Part shown: piece by piece, positions 1 through 12,900 of the stretch
Layout: each line of letters opens with the position of its first letter
Numbering within the stretch: the stretch's first letter is position 1
Source of the DNA: Polydactylus sextarius
Taxonomy: Eukaryota; Chordata; Actinopteri; Polynemidae
Reading direction: 5' to 3'
DNA length: 64,000 bases
Assembly (NCBI GenBank): GCA_016801845.1
Contig: CM028923.1
Location: 17,592,679-17,656,678, forward strand
Notes under the pieces: generated by a model
What the model was told of the DNA's origin: nothing
The model's input: the letters and a program-made list of their open reading frames with translations, nothing else
The model's database searches: none
Translations under genes and position numbers: made by a program

Positions 1-149
1 GAAAAAATCTGATGGACATCCTCAGTAACTGAACATTTGACCTCAAAGTTAATGTGGGAAGCAGGAAAAATATACATACGAAAATATATATAGAATGAGA
101 ATGTGGTGTTTAGAGTGTCTGTGTATGTTTTGTTGGATGTGATCCCGGT

Positions 150-650
150 CTGCAGTGGTAAGAACCAGATGTGGTCCAAGAAAGGAAAAATGGTGAACCA
201 GCAGAGGCTCAGCTATCCCATGTGATCCAACAGAATTGACTGCTGTAGCTCAAACAGCTGAACTGCTTGATGATAGTTCTGATATAAATGTGTCAGAGCG
301 CACAGAGCATCACAGTTTGTTTTGTATGGGTCTGTCAAGCCACAAAACTGGTCAGGGTGTCCATGCTGACCCTGGACCATGAAAAGCATCGCTAAATCAT
401 TGTACCAGGATGCATTATGGGTGGAAACCAAAACATAAACAGTTACAGTCCAGCCTTCAAGGATACATTTTTCTATAATGGCTGTTGCCTAAACTAAAAC
501 AAACTAACAAATTCAAGGTGTTAACTTAGCGCCTAAATTGCCCAGATCTCAATCCAATTGAGCATCTAGACAAATAAGTCTAATCAATGGAGACCCCACC
601 TCACAAAATAGTGCCACAGGAGGAATATGCAGAGATAGTCACAGAGAGTC
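150..650 (+). mobile_element. Degenerate Tc1/mariner-type transposase remnant
   Basis: The DNA matches, in order, the recurrent fish Tc1/mariner copy I remember: the RRATVAQ-like stretch, the block around ACAGTTTGTTTTGTATGGG, the CACCAGGATGCATTATGG-like segment (here GTACCAGGATG) and CCAGATCTCAATCCAATTGAGC, which encodes PDLNPIE near the catalytic end. The middle is deleted and the frame is broken by stops, so it is dead. The 72-codon open frame on the opposite strand (213-431) is only its shadow. Flanking inverted repeats were not found. Confidence 0.75.
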
Positions 651-679
651 GCAAGAAGGAAGTCAAAGTTTGAATGTAG

Positions 680-3600
680 GTGAGAAACAACCTTTTTTTG
701 TTAGATGAACAGTTAGTACATGTGAGTGTGTTTTTATTACAGGGCCTGATGCATTTGTTTGTTGTGATTTATTTAATAGGATGTAAGAGCTCATCTTGTT
801 AAATGATATTTTCCCTGGTAGCAAATGTGTTGGAAAACAGGCGGATGATTGAAACATTCAGGTAAGCGAGCAGCAACTGAGGCACCAATGAGACCACAGT
901 TGGAAAGCCTCATCAGCGCCCCCATGAGGCTGATGCACTCATTACAAACTGGCACACAGCTTGGCCTGACACAGTAGAGCTGGATTTATTTCAGAAGTGT
1001 GTGTTTCACATACTGAATGACAATATTATTTTCAGAGTATTTGCGGTTTTGTGTTCTGACAGCTGCCGCCGAGGTAGAGAAACAAGGTGACCAGTGGGAG
1101 GCGCTCCCTCTCCTGCCTGTTGTCTGTCTTTGTGTGGTCTGTTTCTCTCTCCAAGCCTGCAACCAAGCATACAGTGGTTAAATACAGTGTCTGCAAACTA
1201 TATGACATCACTGCCAGAAGCTCGCAGACAGATGAATTATGTTGTCAGGAAGCTAAAGCAAATGTTTTAGTCTCCGTGTGTAAGATTTCAGGTGAAATCT
1301 TGAGCATAAAGGTGGAGAAAAGTAGCTTTAGTCACCACCAAATCACCGTGAGAGTTTAGCCTTGAATCATTTCACACTGATTAGATGTGTCCACACCTTC
1401 CCTCAGAATAAAACAGAGCAACTCTCATCTCAGTCTGAAGGATTCACAGATAATAAGCGGCCTCAAGAGTAGCTTTCTGTTTTATAATAGTTGCAAGACC
1501 TCTCACACCTTTTTAGGTGAAAAAGTGTAGGGACTTCCATTAAGAGCTACTGTCACACTGTGACAAAAATAATAGTACCTCTCTCTCAGATGCTGTGTAT
1601 TTGTGTCTACAGAGCAAACAGTGCTGAAAGACACTGAAATAAATGTTTAGAAAGGTATCACCAGAGTGAGGCATCCACACCAAACTGAACTATTGGACAT
1701 AATAGCGTAGTAGTAGATTCTAGTCGGTTACTGACGACTGAATTAATAGATAAGGATGATCTTGTATCAGTTTCTTTGTTGCTTGCTTGACCTACTCTAG
1801 CTTCATAATGCTGGGCATTTTTTTTTTTTGAATATAATGTGTGTTTGTTTGTTTGTTTTTTCCAAACTTCCTTCAGACTTCTTTTCTTGTTATGTTAACA
1901 TGGAGTCAAACAACCACAAGATGGTATTTGTAGTTTCATATGAAGTCAGCCTCTTATTTGTTAGAGGAAGACTGTATTTCAATGTGTCTCAGTCCACAGG
2001 GTAGACTGAAACCAACTGTCTTTTTCACATATAAATGAACATCCACAGAGACAAGTGAAACATATGGCAAGCCCTGAGAATATCAGATCATTTCTAAGCA
2101 AACAAACTGAGGACTCCTTAGTCAGGTGCAGTGGCCAGCCGAGCCACTCCAGGGTTGTGAGAGGCAGTCAATTGTGGAGGCACAGGTGCACAGAAAATAG
2201 ATCAGGAGGCCAGTGTTGGTTTGGGACAAAGCCACTATGGAGATAGTAGAGGTTTGCATTGGAGCTCACTTTTGGAAGTAGGATCCCACAGGCCAGAGAA
2301 ACCTCATATTGAGCAGGTACAGGATCTGGCACCAGAGATGCCTCAGGCTGACCAGGGACAGGAACTTGTGCCAGGGTTGGGCCTAGGTCAGGAGCTGTCA
2401 CTGAAGAAACATCTGCATGCTCCAGGTCAGAGACTCAGGCTTGAACAGGGAGTCCTCTTGTGCTTGAAAATGCTTGAGTAAGAGTTGGCTCTGGAGAGAC
2501 CCAGGGAACAGGCAGGAACACAAGTCTAAGGACACTACAACAAGCCGGGATCTGGATCTGGGATGGTCCCAAGATAACAAAATAAAGACGGAGGATGTTC
2601 TTTTGGAAGGTGCTGGTGAAAAACCAGGACTTTTCTTTTGTTTGATGAACCAGGTGTTCATCAAACAAAGATAACAAAGATATTCCAAAACGTCTTGGGG
2701 AGAGACACAATGACAAATACAGACACAGATTTTACACAAAGTTTTTTTTTTTTTTTTTTTTTTAACTTTATTCATTATGGGTGAGAAAAGAGAAGCTGCT
2801 GAGTTCATACAACATTACCATTACTACACAATGGGACTCTATGCATCTGGTTTTGTTCATTCAGTTCAGATTATTCCTGTGCTCCTGCTGTGGCCGCCAC
2901 CAGCTGCTGGGTCAGGGATGTATGGCTGACATTTGCAGTTTGCTAGTCACTTCAGCTATTTAATCATATTTGGCCATTTCACTGCTAATGTGGTCTGTCC
3001 CCAAGTACATTCATTCATTATTAATGAGGCAATAAATGTCTCTGTGGTAAACTAAATGTGGTGATTACCCAGTTGAATCGTCTTGCTGTGATGGGATGCT
3101 GTCTGTGTCCACTTGTCTGTGGCTCTAAGGCTGAAAACCCACTGAGCCATGGGCTTTTCTGGTGCTTTTCCTACAGTACAAAAAAAGGAAAAAATACTGC
3201 TTTTTTCCAACTTGAGCCAATCGCCACTCTGTTAGGTAGCAGCAGCTTGTTGTCATGGCAACTACCTGTTAATATTCTGGCAGAGAGAAGGAGAAAGAAA
3301 ACCACTTTCTCTCTACAGAGAATCGATTGGATGTTCCCATGGGTGGAAAAAAAGTCATTTGAGTTGCATGGCTGCAACCAAGCAAACATGGCGCTGCAGC
3401 ACCTGCAGCATGTTGTCTGTATTTTTTGCGGCTTTGCAGTGACCTCAATGACCTTGATGGGTGCAGATCTTAAATGTCATCAGATGTAGGTGTCATTGAA
3501 CATCCGTTTTAGGAAAGTGTTTTAATTCTGTTGAGGAGACCATTCAAAGGTTGGGCATTAATGAACAGAACTTTCCTTTTGTTTTTGATTGGTTGTTTAT

Positions 3601-6118
3601 CATGTGCTCATGAATCCTGTCATCTCAGAGACTCAAACACAAACTGTCCAGACAATCGAAGCTGACATTTCTCTACTGAAAAGAGTTTATTTTACATTAC
3701 ATTGACGCACATGCTTGAACTTGCTTGTGTGGTATTTGTTCACACATACATTCTCTGCATATTAAAATCTAACGGTTTGTTGTTGCTTTGTTCCTGGCTT
3801 TTAAAAAACACAAACGGACACATTTGGACAAAAGATGGGTGATCCACTGACTCCTGGATCTCTGACTATCCGTCAGACAGGCCTGAGTTTATTTTCCTGG
3901 GGAGCTCCTTGTGCAACGCAGTGTATATATATATATACATGTATATGTGTGTGTGTGGGGGGGGGTGGTATCTATCTATCTAAATGTGTAAGAGGTCTTT
4001 CACTTCATGTTGCAGGAAAGTAGCTTGAATTGAAAATGACACAGTGTGCCATTAAACCTGCAGTGTTTGTCTCTAAGGTCTGTAAACAAACACATCATAC
4101 TGAGACCAGTGGAGCCGGTGACAACAGTGAAATTGTAACACAGTGATGGAACAGTGTTTCATGCACCTCTTGTTCTCCCTGTTTGTCTCTCAGAGGATTT
4201 TTGTGGACACTTGAAGTTTATTTTTAAACTCTGCCAGAGGTCTGTGAAGGTCTATGTCGTGTTAAAGCTTCTCAGAAATGTCTTGATCATGTTGAAACTT
4301 TTCTACGATGGTCGGTGAACTGACAGAACATACAAATATTTTTGGTCACAGTTACACCCATCTCTACCAAACTCAACGCTGACTCTAATCCCAGAGAAAC
4401 TGATGTGAGGTTTTATCTGTTTTTCTTGTGGAAAAGAAAATGATACATCTGAATTGGTACAGTCTACTGTTTATAATGTTTTTCTATAAATCTATTATTT
4501 TCCAGGACTATTATTTTTTAGCACTCTGGCTGTAGACCATTTGACATTTTGTGAAGTAGCTAGCAGTTATTTGCTTTTTTGCATAAAGGAAGTTAGTCAG
4601 GACACAGTTAGCTTAGTTTCACTTAGTTTCACTTAGTATCTCTGGACACAGTTTGCTGTAGCCATGATGCTAAGCTAACTATTCCTTAAAAGATGCTATG
4701 GCCTAGCTTCCAGCTTCAAAAAGTAATTATGAAGCTGGAAAACTGACATGTTTTTAATTAAGCAACTAATGTGGTAGCACACTTGTTGCTATGGGTGGGC
4801 CATAGGGGGCCTGGCCTGCCCCTCAAAATGCTTGTGCCCCCCCACTCAAGGCACATATCTCTAAAAACAAACAAACATTTTTTATATATATTTTTTTTTT
4901 AATTGTGCCCTCCCATGCATTTCATATGCTCCCCTTAAGACTGCAGTCTTGCAATGGGTGTGTTTGGAGGACAGTAATGAAGCATCCTCTGAAGTCTGTT
5001 CTCACATCCTCAAAAGCAGTAAAACAAAGCACATTTGAACTGGGTCGTCTCGAAACCAGTTTCAGCTCATCAGGCTCATAAAGCCTGTGTTTCACAGCAG
5101 CTCCAGACATCAGAGCTGCATGCTACCAAAGCAGAGTGAATGCTATTAATTGCTGTGGTCTCTACCACGTGAGTTTTTTTTTTTTTTTAAGGAAAGAAAA
5201 CAATGTTTATTCCTCTGCAAAGAATATTTCGGAGCCTTCCTGAACAGGCAGCTGTTGAATGTACGGCTCAGTATTCTCTACATTATTCATTATAACCTGC
5301 AGGAGCGGCAGTGTTTCTGCAGAGATGACTCAGGGGAGTTTTGGTGCACAGCTCGCAGCATAGTCTCGTCTCCGTGACCCAGTCTCTGTCGCTGGGAGCC
5401 CCCAGGATTAGAAAATGCAGGTCACACGTGTTTATCAGGCATTATCTGCGTCTGAAGTGAGCGCACTCATACTGCTGCCGCCTCAGAGGTCACAGGAACG
5501 CGTGTTTATAACAACATAACTGGAATGCTTCAGTCTTCTGTTACTTGTCATTTTTGAATCAGACATTCATGTTGACTCTTCCATTTCTGCTCTGTCGTCA
5601 AGGAGGCTATGTTGCTATTACACAAACAGCACCTAGGATCAAATAATCTTACTTTTTTCCTCCTATGTGCAGAAGCCAAGTGTTAGTGAGAGATAACATG
5701 TAGAGGGAGTAGGAGGCGGGGAAAGAAGGAGCTGCAGACTTGTTATACATCTTGATCTGACAGGATGAATAATTCAACAAAGGACTGGCACCCAGAATTA
5801 CATTAAAATGTAACAGAACAGTTTGGGCAGCTGAAGAAATAACAAAAGTTGAATTATTCTGGTGAATTATTCGCCAAAACATACAAGTGTAAACTGTGGG
5901 GCAGAGGAAGCTATGAACACCATGAAGTAGTTTCAGTGTGCAACGCTGTGGAAACGCACAGCGACAGCATCTTTTTTTTTAACTTAAGTTTGGAGGAATT
6001 CCCGTGTTTCTATTTGCTATCAGCATTTCTGAAGTCTTTTCAGAATTTTAACTTTGCCTTTACTTTTTTTTTTCTTGGGCTGTGCTTTCCTTAGACATCT
6101 GCAGTGCAGAAAACAGAA
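680..6118. other. Intronic/flanking DNA without recognised genes
   Basis: Presumably a BTBD11 intron. It contains a poly(T) tract at 2741-2763, a short (TA)/(TG)/(G)n patch at 3921-3967 and short direct repeats of TTTCACTTAG near 4616-4637. Open frames are short and show no domain signature. Confidence 0.5.
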
Positions 6119-6963
6119 CTAATGTTGTTTACTCTTGTTTAGAAAGACACATGTTCCCAGTCGAGCTGGAAAACATCCTGAAATTTGTGACTCCGGGTCG
6201 ATGTCCCAACTGAACCATCCTTTACTATGAGTTTTATCATAAATGAAAGTTTTTAGTCTAACCTTAAATGTAGAAAGGGTCTTTGCCTCCTGGACCCAAA
6301 CTGGGAGCTGGTTCCATAAGAGAGGAGCCTTAAGATATGAAGGAACCTGATAACTGAAGACTCTACCTCCCATTCTGGTCTTAGAGACTCTAGGAACCAC
6401 AAGTAAACCAGTAGTTTGTGATCTATTAGGATAAAAAGAGCTATAAGCTCCTTAAGATATGATCATCAAGGGCTTTATAGGCAAGCAGGAGCATTTTGAA
6501 TTCTGCTCTGGATTTTACAGGAAGCCAATGAAAAGAAGCCAATACTGGAAAAATATGATGTTTTGGATGTAACTGATAGTAAAGAATTACAGTAGTCCAG
6601 TCTAGAAGTAACAAATGCATGAATTAACTTTTCAGCATCCTTTTTTAGACCGGATGTTTATGTTTATGCTTTTTTCAATATTACATAGGTGGAAAAAAGT
6701 TGTCCATTGTCAACATCATTACTATAGGTGAGAACAAGGTCGTGGGTGTGGTTGAAACAGTGAGTAGGTTTATTTACGTGCTGAGAAAAGCCAATTAAAT
6801 CTAACAACAGGTTAAACACAGAACTGAGGCTGTCGCTATCAACATCTACATGAATGTTAAAATCACCCACTATAATAACTTTAGCTGTGTTGAGAACTAT
6901 CTCAGATAAAAACTCTAAAAATTCAGTTAGAAATTCAGAGTAAGGACCAGGTGGACGATACAC
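6119..6963 (-). mobile_element. LINE (non-LTR retrotransposon) fragments, antisense
   Basis: On the minus strand 6664-6963 encodes an endonuclease (APE-type) fragment with YRPPGP, VIIVGDFNIHVD and a THDLVLTYS-like end, as in CR1/L2-group LINEs. 6119-6400 encodes a C-terminal LINE tail with APLLWNQLPVWVQEAKTLST and FKVRLKTF. Reverse transcriptase between them is missing. Instead 6400-6660 carries a noncoding dispersed fish repeat (GGAAGCCAATGAAAAGAAGC and CAGTAGTCCAGTCTAGAAGT). The pieces may come from one internally deleted copy or from two insertions. Confidence 0.75.
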
Positions 6964-7704
6964 AGTAACTATCAGAACTGGTTTTTACATTTTCTGTAGT
7001 GGGACTGTCAAATGCGTTATATGTAGTTTTAAGTTTAGGATTAATCATTATAAAAAAGTGCTTTACAGTAAACATCTACTGTCCTGTATCAAAAGGGACA
7101 AACACATATTAGACACAAGCTGGTGGAGTCAGATATTTGTCTTAATTTTTGTAATTTGATCAGGTGAATGTTGATCCTCATCTGGTGGACATGTACTGAG
7201 GAGCCGCTAACTGATGAGGCGATCAAAAGATCAGATTTCTCCACTCATCAAACAGCCAAAAACTTTTGTCTCCTCCTTTTGGCAGTGAGGTCAATTACAC
7301 TAACACGTGATTCATTATGTAGATAGTTTAACTGTAATAGCTACACATCCAGTCTGGACCCAGTCTTGTCTTGTTTGTCTTCACCACTGATGGGTTAGTT
7401 TCTTAGACCCTAATACTTTCTGAAAAGGAGAGTTTCCTTTTTATTTGAAGCATCAGACACTTTAGTTGTTAGAGTGTCGCCCACTCAGTATTCACCTTTG
7501 GAAAACCTGCTGGTTTATGTGAAGCAACAAAGTCGCCACAGTGACAGACATCAGATTTAAAGCCTTGGTATGATGTAAAATACAGAGACCTGGTGTTAAT
7601 AGGCTTAATTAAAATTGTGTGCAGGTTTTCAGGTGGTTCATCCCATTTTTGTAAACACAATATCTCAACATGGGACATCATGAGTGAATTCTTTCAGAAC
7701 AAAC

Positions 7705-7795
7705 AGTCACTTGGACTCAAAGATGAACTGATCACATTTTAGTGGTTTAGTCGAAGGTAACAGTCACTTTGACCTCACATAACTCATGAAGCACT
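7705..7795 (+). repeat. Dispersed teleost repeat fragment (CACTTGGACTCAAAGATGAA motif)
   Basis: Contains CACTTGGACTCAAAGATGAA followed by ATTTTAGTGG and a GTCACTTTGACCTCA-like end. The same module recurs at 50377-50455 and, inverted, near 49898-49965. The motif is widespread in fish genomes as far as I remember. Its element class is not certain. Confidence 0.6.
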
Positions 7796-7833
7796 AATCC
7801 TTTTTACTGCACTGGTTGTTTGACATGGTGATT

Positions 7834-7881
7834 CTAGTTTATTTTCATTGAGTCTTTCAAAACTCAATGAAAATAAACTAG
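7834..7881. repeat. Perfect 20-bp inverted repeat with 8-nt loop
   Basis: Positions 7834-7853 and 7862-7881 are exact reverse complements, separated by CTTTCAAA. The arms are A+T-rich. No coding frame crosses it. Confidence 0.85.
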
Positions 7882-9756
7882 CACATTGTCCTCCTGCTGA
7901 TAAAACTCCCTACAACAACAAACTTGTGTTATACCGCAGTTGAGAAAAGTCCCCAACAAATCTAATTACTTCTATTTGAGTGAGCGGTGTTATAAACTAT
8001 ACTGCCAAACTAATTGAAGAAAGACAGTAATGTCAGTTTCTGTCTTTCTTGTTGCTGTAGGCTTTTCTGTCTCCACACTGACACACTGACAACTTGAGCA
8101 TGTTGAGCACTCATTTGGTGAAGGACTTGAATAAAAGTGACCTTCATTTATAAGTGTTCTGAACTCTGTCCTACTACTCTTATTGAGCCTCTCCATGAAG
8201 TTTCTGTTTTGTTTTGTGTCTGTGTTTTGTTAGTAATAAACTGTAGACATGCACAACACTGACCAGGCAGTGTTTTCTTTGAATGAAAAGCAGAGCTTCA
8301 AAGAGAAACATATAAAGATTAAAATCAGATTATAGGTTTTGGGAAGTTAGAGTGAATGAATGCCGCCCTGGTTGGACTGTTTGTTAATGTGTGCAGTTAA
8401 AGATGATTATGTAGGATTTTTTTATGTCGAGGTCACATAGAGCTAATTTCAGTCACTACATTTCAGTGGGAAGCAGATTTTAACGTCTTGTTGAAATAAA
8501 ATGAAATGATGTTTAAATAAACAACTTTGCCTTTCCACTCACAGTTGCCAGGTTTTCACCTTCCAACACAAACCACCAACCATCAGTGCTGTCTGGCCAG
8601 CGTCTCTGCTCTGGATCCAGTAATGCAACAAAAAGTGCAGAGCTGAACCGTTTTTGTTTCAGCATCATATATTTCACTGAAGCAGGTCCAACTGAGACAC
8701 ACCCTCATACCAGCTGCTCCATCAGTTCAGAGAAGGAAAAAGCTGTTGTAATAATTATCGGAGGATCTAAAAAAAGGTCGACCTCCCCGGAAAGGCTGTG
8801 GGAGAACAGGGAGCGGGACCGTGATGGGGGAATACTGGAATTCTTGGGTTGGATACTGTGGGAAGAGGACATGGTGGGAGGAAGAACTCCCTGCTCTCCT
8901 CTCCACAGAGGAAAACAACTCCTACAGAATAAGACTCATGAGCTGTGTCTGCTGCGTGGGTCTTTTGTCTCATGTCCTGGCATCAAACACGGACAAATTG
9001 TCTGAGTTCCTTCAAGTGTAATTAGTATTTGTTGAGAAACGGTGGATCCCCTTGCGCCGTGTCATTAGGATTAGCACTCAGCAGGGTGTTGCTTTCCATT
9101 CTCCTGTTGCAAAAAATTCAATATCCCATCTGTCACGAGCCGTTCATTGCAGCTAAACAAAGCCAGGCTGCTGGAACAGACACGAAAACAATTAATCCTC
9201 TGCAGCCAGCACTATCTGCTGTACTTCAAGAACACACACTGAACACACCTGAGATCATAACAAGATGTTGTGTAAAAAGAAAACACTCCACAGCTTTGAA
9301 GGAACAAATGTAACTCAGCCTAATTGGTTGGAGTTTAAGTGATGAAGCAAAAGTGTGTTTCAGCTTATTTCACATATGATGAGAAGTTGTGATAAAATGC
9401 TGAACTTCAGCTCATGTCATGTCAATGTTGAGAGACATTTTTGTGTAAAAGAGACAAAATAGTGTTTGCTCTGTAGCTGCTGCATCTGAAATAATGTGGG
9501 TATAAAATTTCCAGCTTCACTGGCTCTGTGTTAAATATACTGAAAGTGCTCATTTGTTCCCTCCCCCCCAACACTGAGGAGCAGTTTGTGCTCCCCAGTT
9601 ACCTCACACGGTGTATTATTAATCCGACATCAGCATTAACAGTGAGAAAGCTGAACTTTGCTGCACTGGAAAACTTTGGGTCTTTTTTTTAAATCGAAGA
9701 ATGAAACATAACAAAAATCACTACCTGCCTCTGACCTCTGCCCTGTTGTCCTGCAG

Positions 9757-9906
9757 GTGTGCTGAGCCTGCCGGAGAGTCTGAACCTGCACCGAGACCAG
9801 CAGCGCTCTGGGAGGGCTGGCGAGGGTCCCGCCTACACGCAGGCAGAGCTGCGCACACTGGAGCAGTCGCTGCTGGCAACCCGGGTGGGCAGCATCGCCG
9901 AACTCA
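9757..9906 (+). CDS. btbd11: BTBD11 window exon 1 (first visible; internal exon)
   Basis: The exon follows a pyrimidine-rich acceptor ending CTGCAG and stops at A|GTGAGT. It opens with two bases of a codon begun upstream, then reads VLSLPESLNLHRDQQ... to ...GSIAEL, and leaves phase 1. It is G+C-rich relative to its introns. The sequence is the BTBD11 segment just N-terminal to the histone-fold-like region. No start codon is claimed here because the leading phase shows it is internal. Confidence 0.9.
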
Positions 9907-12900
9907 GTGAGTGTGATTTCACCATCGGTACACAGAACACAAAGGCCTGACACATGAAATATGAATTAAAACTCCCCACGTGTGCATACAGTAGAAATGT
10001 AGTTTTCAGGTTTCACTGGCTCTTTTCCAGGGTTTCAGACACCAAGATGTTCCAGATCCAGATGATATTGAACCAACCTATTGAAAGTTTCCACACAGTT
10101 TACATTTAAATTGACCACAGTACAAAAATGAAATAAAATCAAAAGCTCCTGTCAGCTCCTGATTATATTTTTGGATCATTATTGATGAATTGACGTGTAA
10201 ACATGATGTGGAGATCATTTTAAAAGCTTTATCCACTTAAATACAGTATGTTTACGTGTGAAGTAAAAAACACAATACTTCTTCACAGTGCTAGAGAAAT
10301 AAATTTGTCACACAAATAAAGCTTTTCAAAGCTTTTAAAAGTGCAGCATCTTCAGATGACAGCAGCTCCTCAGACCTCTGACAGTCCACAGCGGTAACTG
10401 ATGACACTTAATTGCTCCCTGTGGCATTTAATTATGTGTAGATAAACATTTATTACCATGTATTTACCACTGATGATATTCAGTTCATTATGAGATTCAG
10501 CTGCTGGTTTTCAGCTCAGCCACACAACAGCCTCCTGCTTCTGTTAATATACAGAGCAGATATTATTATTATTATTATTATTATTGGTAGTAGAAGTAAT
10601 GATAACAATAAGAATCAGTTTGCACTTTAACTGAGTCATCATGATCCATGCAGGTTATCTTTTTGAAGCTTAAATTAGATTCTATAAACTTGAATCTTCT
10701 CATTTAAAAACTTGAGGCGATGGTTGCATCCAACAGCTAAATTTACATTATAAAAACAGCTGTGATTGTTCTGCACATTAAACCTGATCTGCTCCAGGAC
10801 AAAGAGCTCCATTAGTGTGAAGGAATGTACACTCCCTGTCCCCGAGGGCTGTCATGGTGGTCAAAGGCCGACCCCGTCACTGCTCCTCCCCTCCAGCTCA
10901 TTGCAGCCGGGACCCTGTCTGTCCATTACAGCTGCTCTAACACCTGCTCATGTGTTCGGCCCGGGGCCCATTTTAAATCCAAGGTCACCACCTACAAGGC
11001 TTTCCACCTACACTTGAATAGAGGAGCACTCCAACTTTAACTCTGGCTTCCACTGTCATGCCCCCACCTTCATCATCATCCTCATCTTCATCCTCACATA
11101 TCAGATCATATCAGATCATCCTGTCCCTTGGAGACGCGAGCACTGTGTGCAGCTTGACCCTGTGGCACATCGTGAACCAGTGAATTCTGCATCACTAGTC
11201 AAAGCGCAAGTTTCTATTCTTTTCTTGTAAAAGCTACTGATGTGGTGTTACAGCAGCAATGACACCACCCGCAGCATCTGCCCTGGGATGACAGTACCAC
11301 ATGAGGAGCTGAGGCATTTACATTTGCTGTATATAATTCTGATATGTAATTAATCACAAAAACAATCCTTATACCAAAGCTACTACTGCTGCAGGATGAA
11401 TAAAACATCAGAGGAACAGAGATATTCAGAGTTTACTCTCTTTAGCAAGAACCAAAACACAGAGCTAATCATGGTAATTAGATTAATTATGTGTCATATT
11501 CATATTGACAACACCCTCCTGTTTTAAGAGGATATTTGAACATAAATCTCTCAGATATCAAACTGTAAAACCTCTGAATAATTGTTCCCTCAAACTGCAT
11601 TTTCTGTAAACTCTGGGTGGATGTTTAATGAAGCCCCGTACAGCAAGAGATCCTGTACTGATTTACCTTACGTCATATTCCAGGTGTGTGGATGACCACA
11701 GCTACGTTCGCAAAAATGGACCCAGGTGTGCCTTTTTTGTGGTTAGATCTGCTGTCTGACAATAAAAGCTGTTTTGTTGTTTTGGCAACAAAAGGAGCTT
11801 TTGGAAAAGACAAGTGGACGCTGCAGACACGGATTGTACTGTTGAGGTTTCAGTTGCTTTCCAAAGCTTTTCATTTCACTTGGCTACCTAAACATTGAAT
11901 ACATTCATTCAAATATATTATTGACAATGGGCAGGTGGAAAACAGCAATTTGTGCAATGACTGTCTGTGTGAAAGCAAAAACAATTTGGAGCTGAAAAGA
12001 AACTCAACAGCTGGTCTCAGCAGCTCTGGTCCAGGGATACAATCAGAAAATGTATTGATTAATAATTTGTCTTGAATGTAATATAATGGTTATACAGTGT
12101 CATTCATTCAGTGTTTCATCATGCAGGTAGACTATTATATTTATTTATTTTTTAATACATATAGGAACATTATCTTAGGTCAGATCAATTATTGTGCAGC
12201 AGTAACGTAAACCAAATAAGTGAGTGTTCCTCCTCCAACTGCTGCTCTGAGGCTGGGTGGTCGTGTGTCATTGTGGATAAAAGCCTCAGATTAGTAAATA
12301 TAATATTGTGTAATAAAATTGTAAATCTAATTATGAGTTATACAGCGACTCTGCTTGATTATGTGAACATATCAGTATGAAACATTGATATGGAGGAAAG
12401 TGGCGCTGGCTGCTGTTTGATATCAGTTTAATGTGTTTGACCGCCTCAGCCGGACTTCCTGTCCTCTGGGGTTGACCAGTTAAACACCACCAGAGGTTGA
12501 CACGTGGCTTGTAACAGCCTCTGTCACCAACTACCCCCAGTCATTGGGGGTGGAGGGTGGAGGATGAGGGGCTTTGCTGCATGATTTCTGCCTCATGTGT
12601 TGAGGCAGATTGATCTGCTGTGTACGAATCACTGAACAAAGAGTTGGAATCTGCTGCGCTTACCATGTTCTGCCATCTGCCTTTGCAAGAAGCTAAAGCA
12701 GTAGAATGTTCACAAGTTCTGCTTAAATTTCTAAACTTGAGCCAAATTATTTATCACACAGGCATCATCTGATTGGATCTAATCAGCCCTCTTTATTTAC
12801 ACAGTTACAGGCCTAACAAGTTTTTTCAATCAGGAGAAACTAACAAGAGAGTAAGTGATGTGGAAAACGAAACTTTCTGACAGCACAATGAAGAACTTTG

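Larger units (their letters stand above)
6964..9756. other. Intronic DNA upstream of the first visible BTBD11 exon
   Basis: Apart from the repeat at 7705 and the hairpin at 7834 nothing is recognised. Open frames at 8586-9021 overlap in several frames and on both strands, with no domain signature. They are treated as chance. Confidence 0.5.

Noticed and set aside
213..431. 72-codon minus-strand frame that looks protein-like
   Set aside because: It is the antisense of a degenerate Tc1/mariner transposase on the + strand.
2168..2808. Overlapping frames on both strands of 77-136 codons
   Set aside because: No domain, overlapping on both strands and crossing a poly(T) run. Treated as chance.
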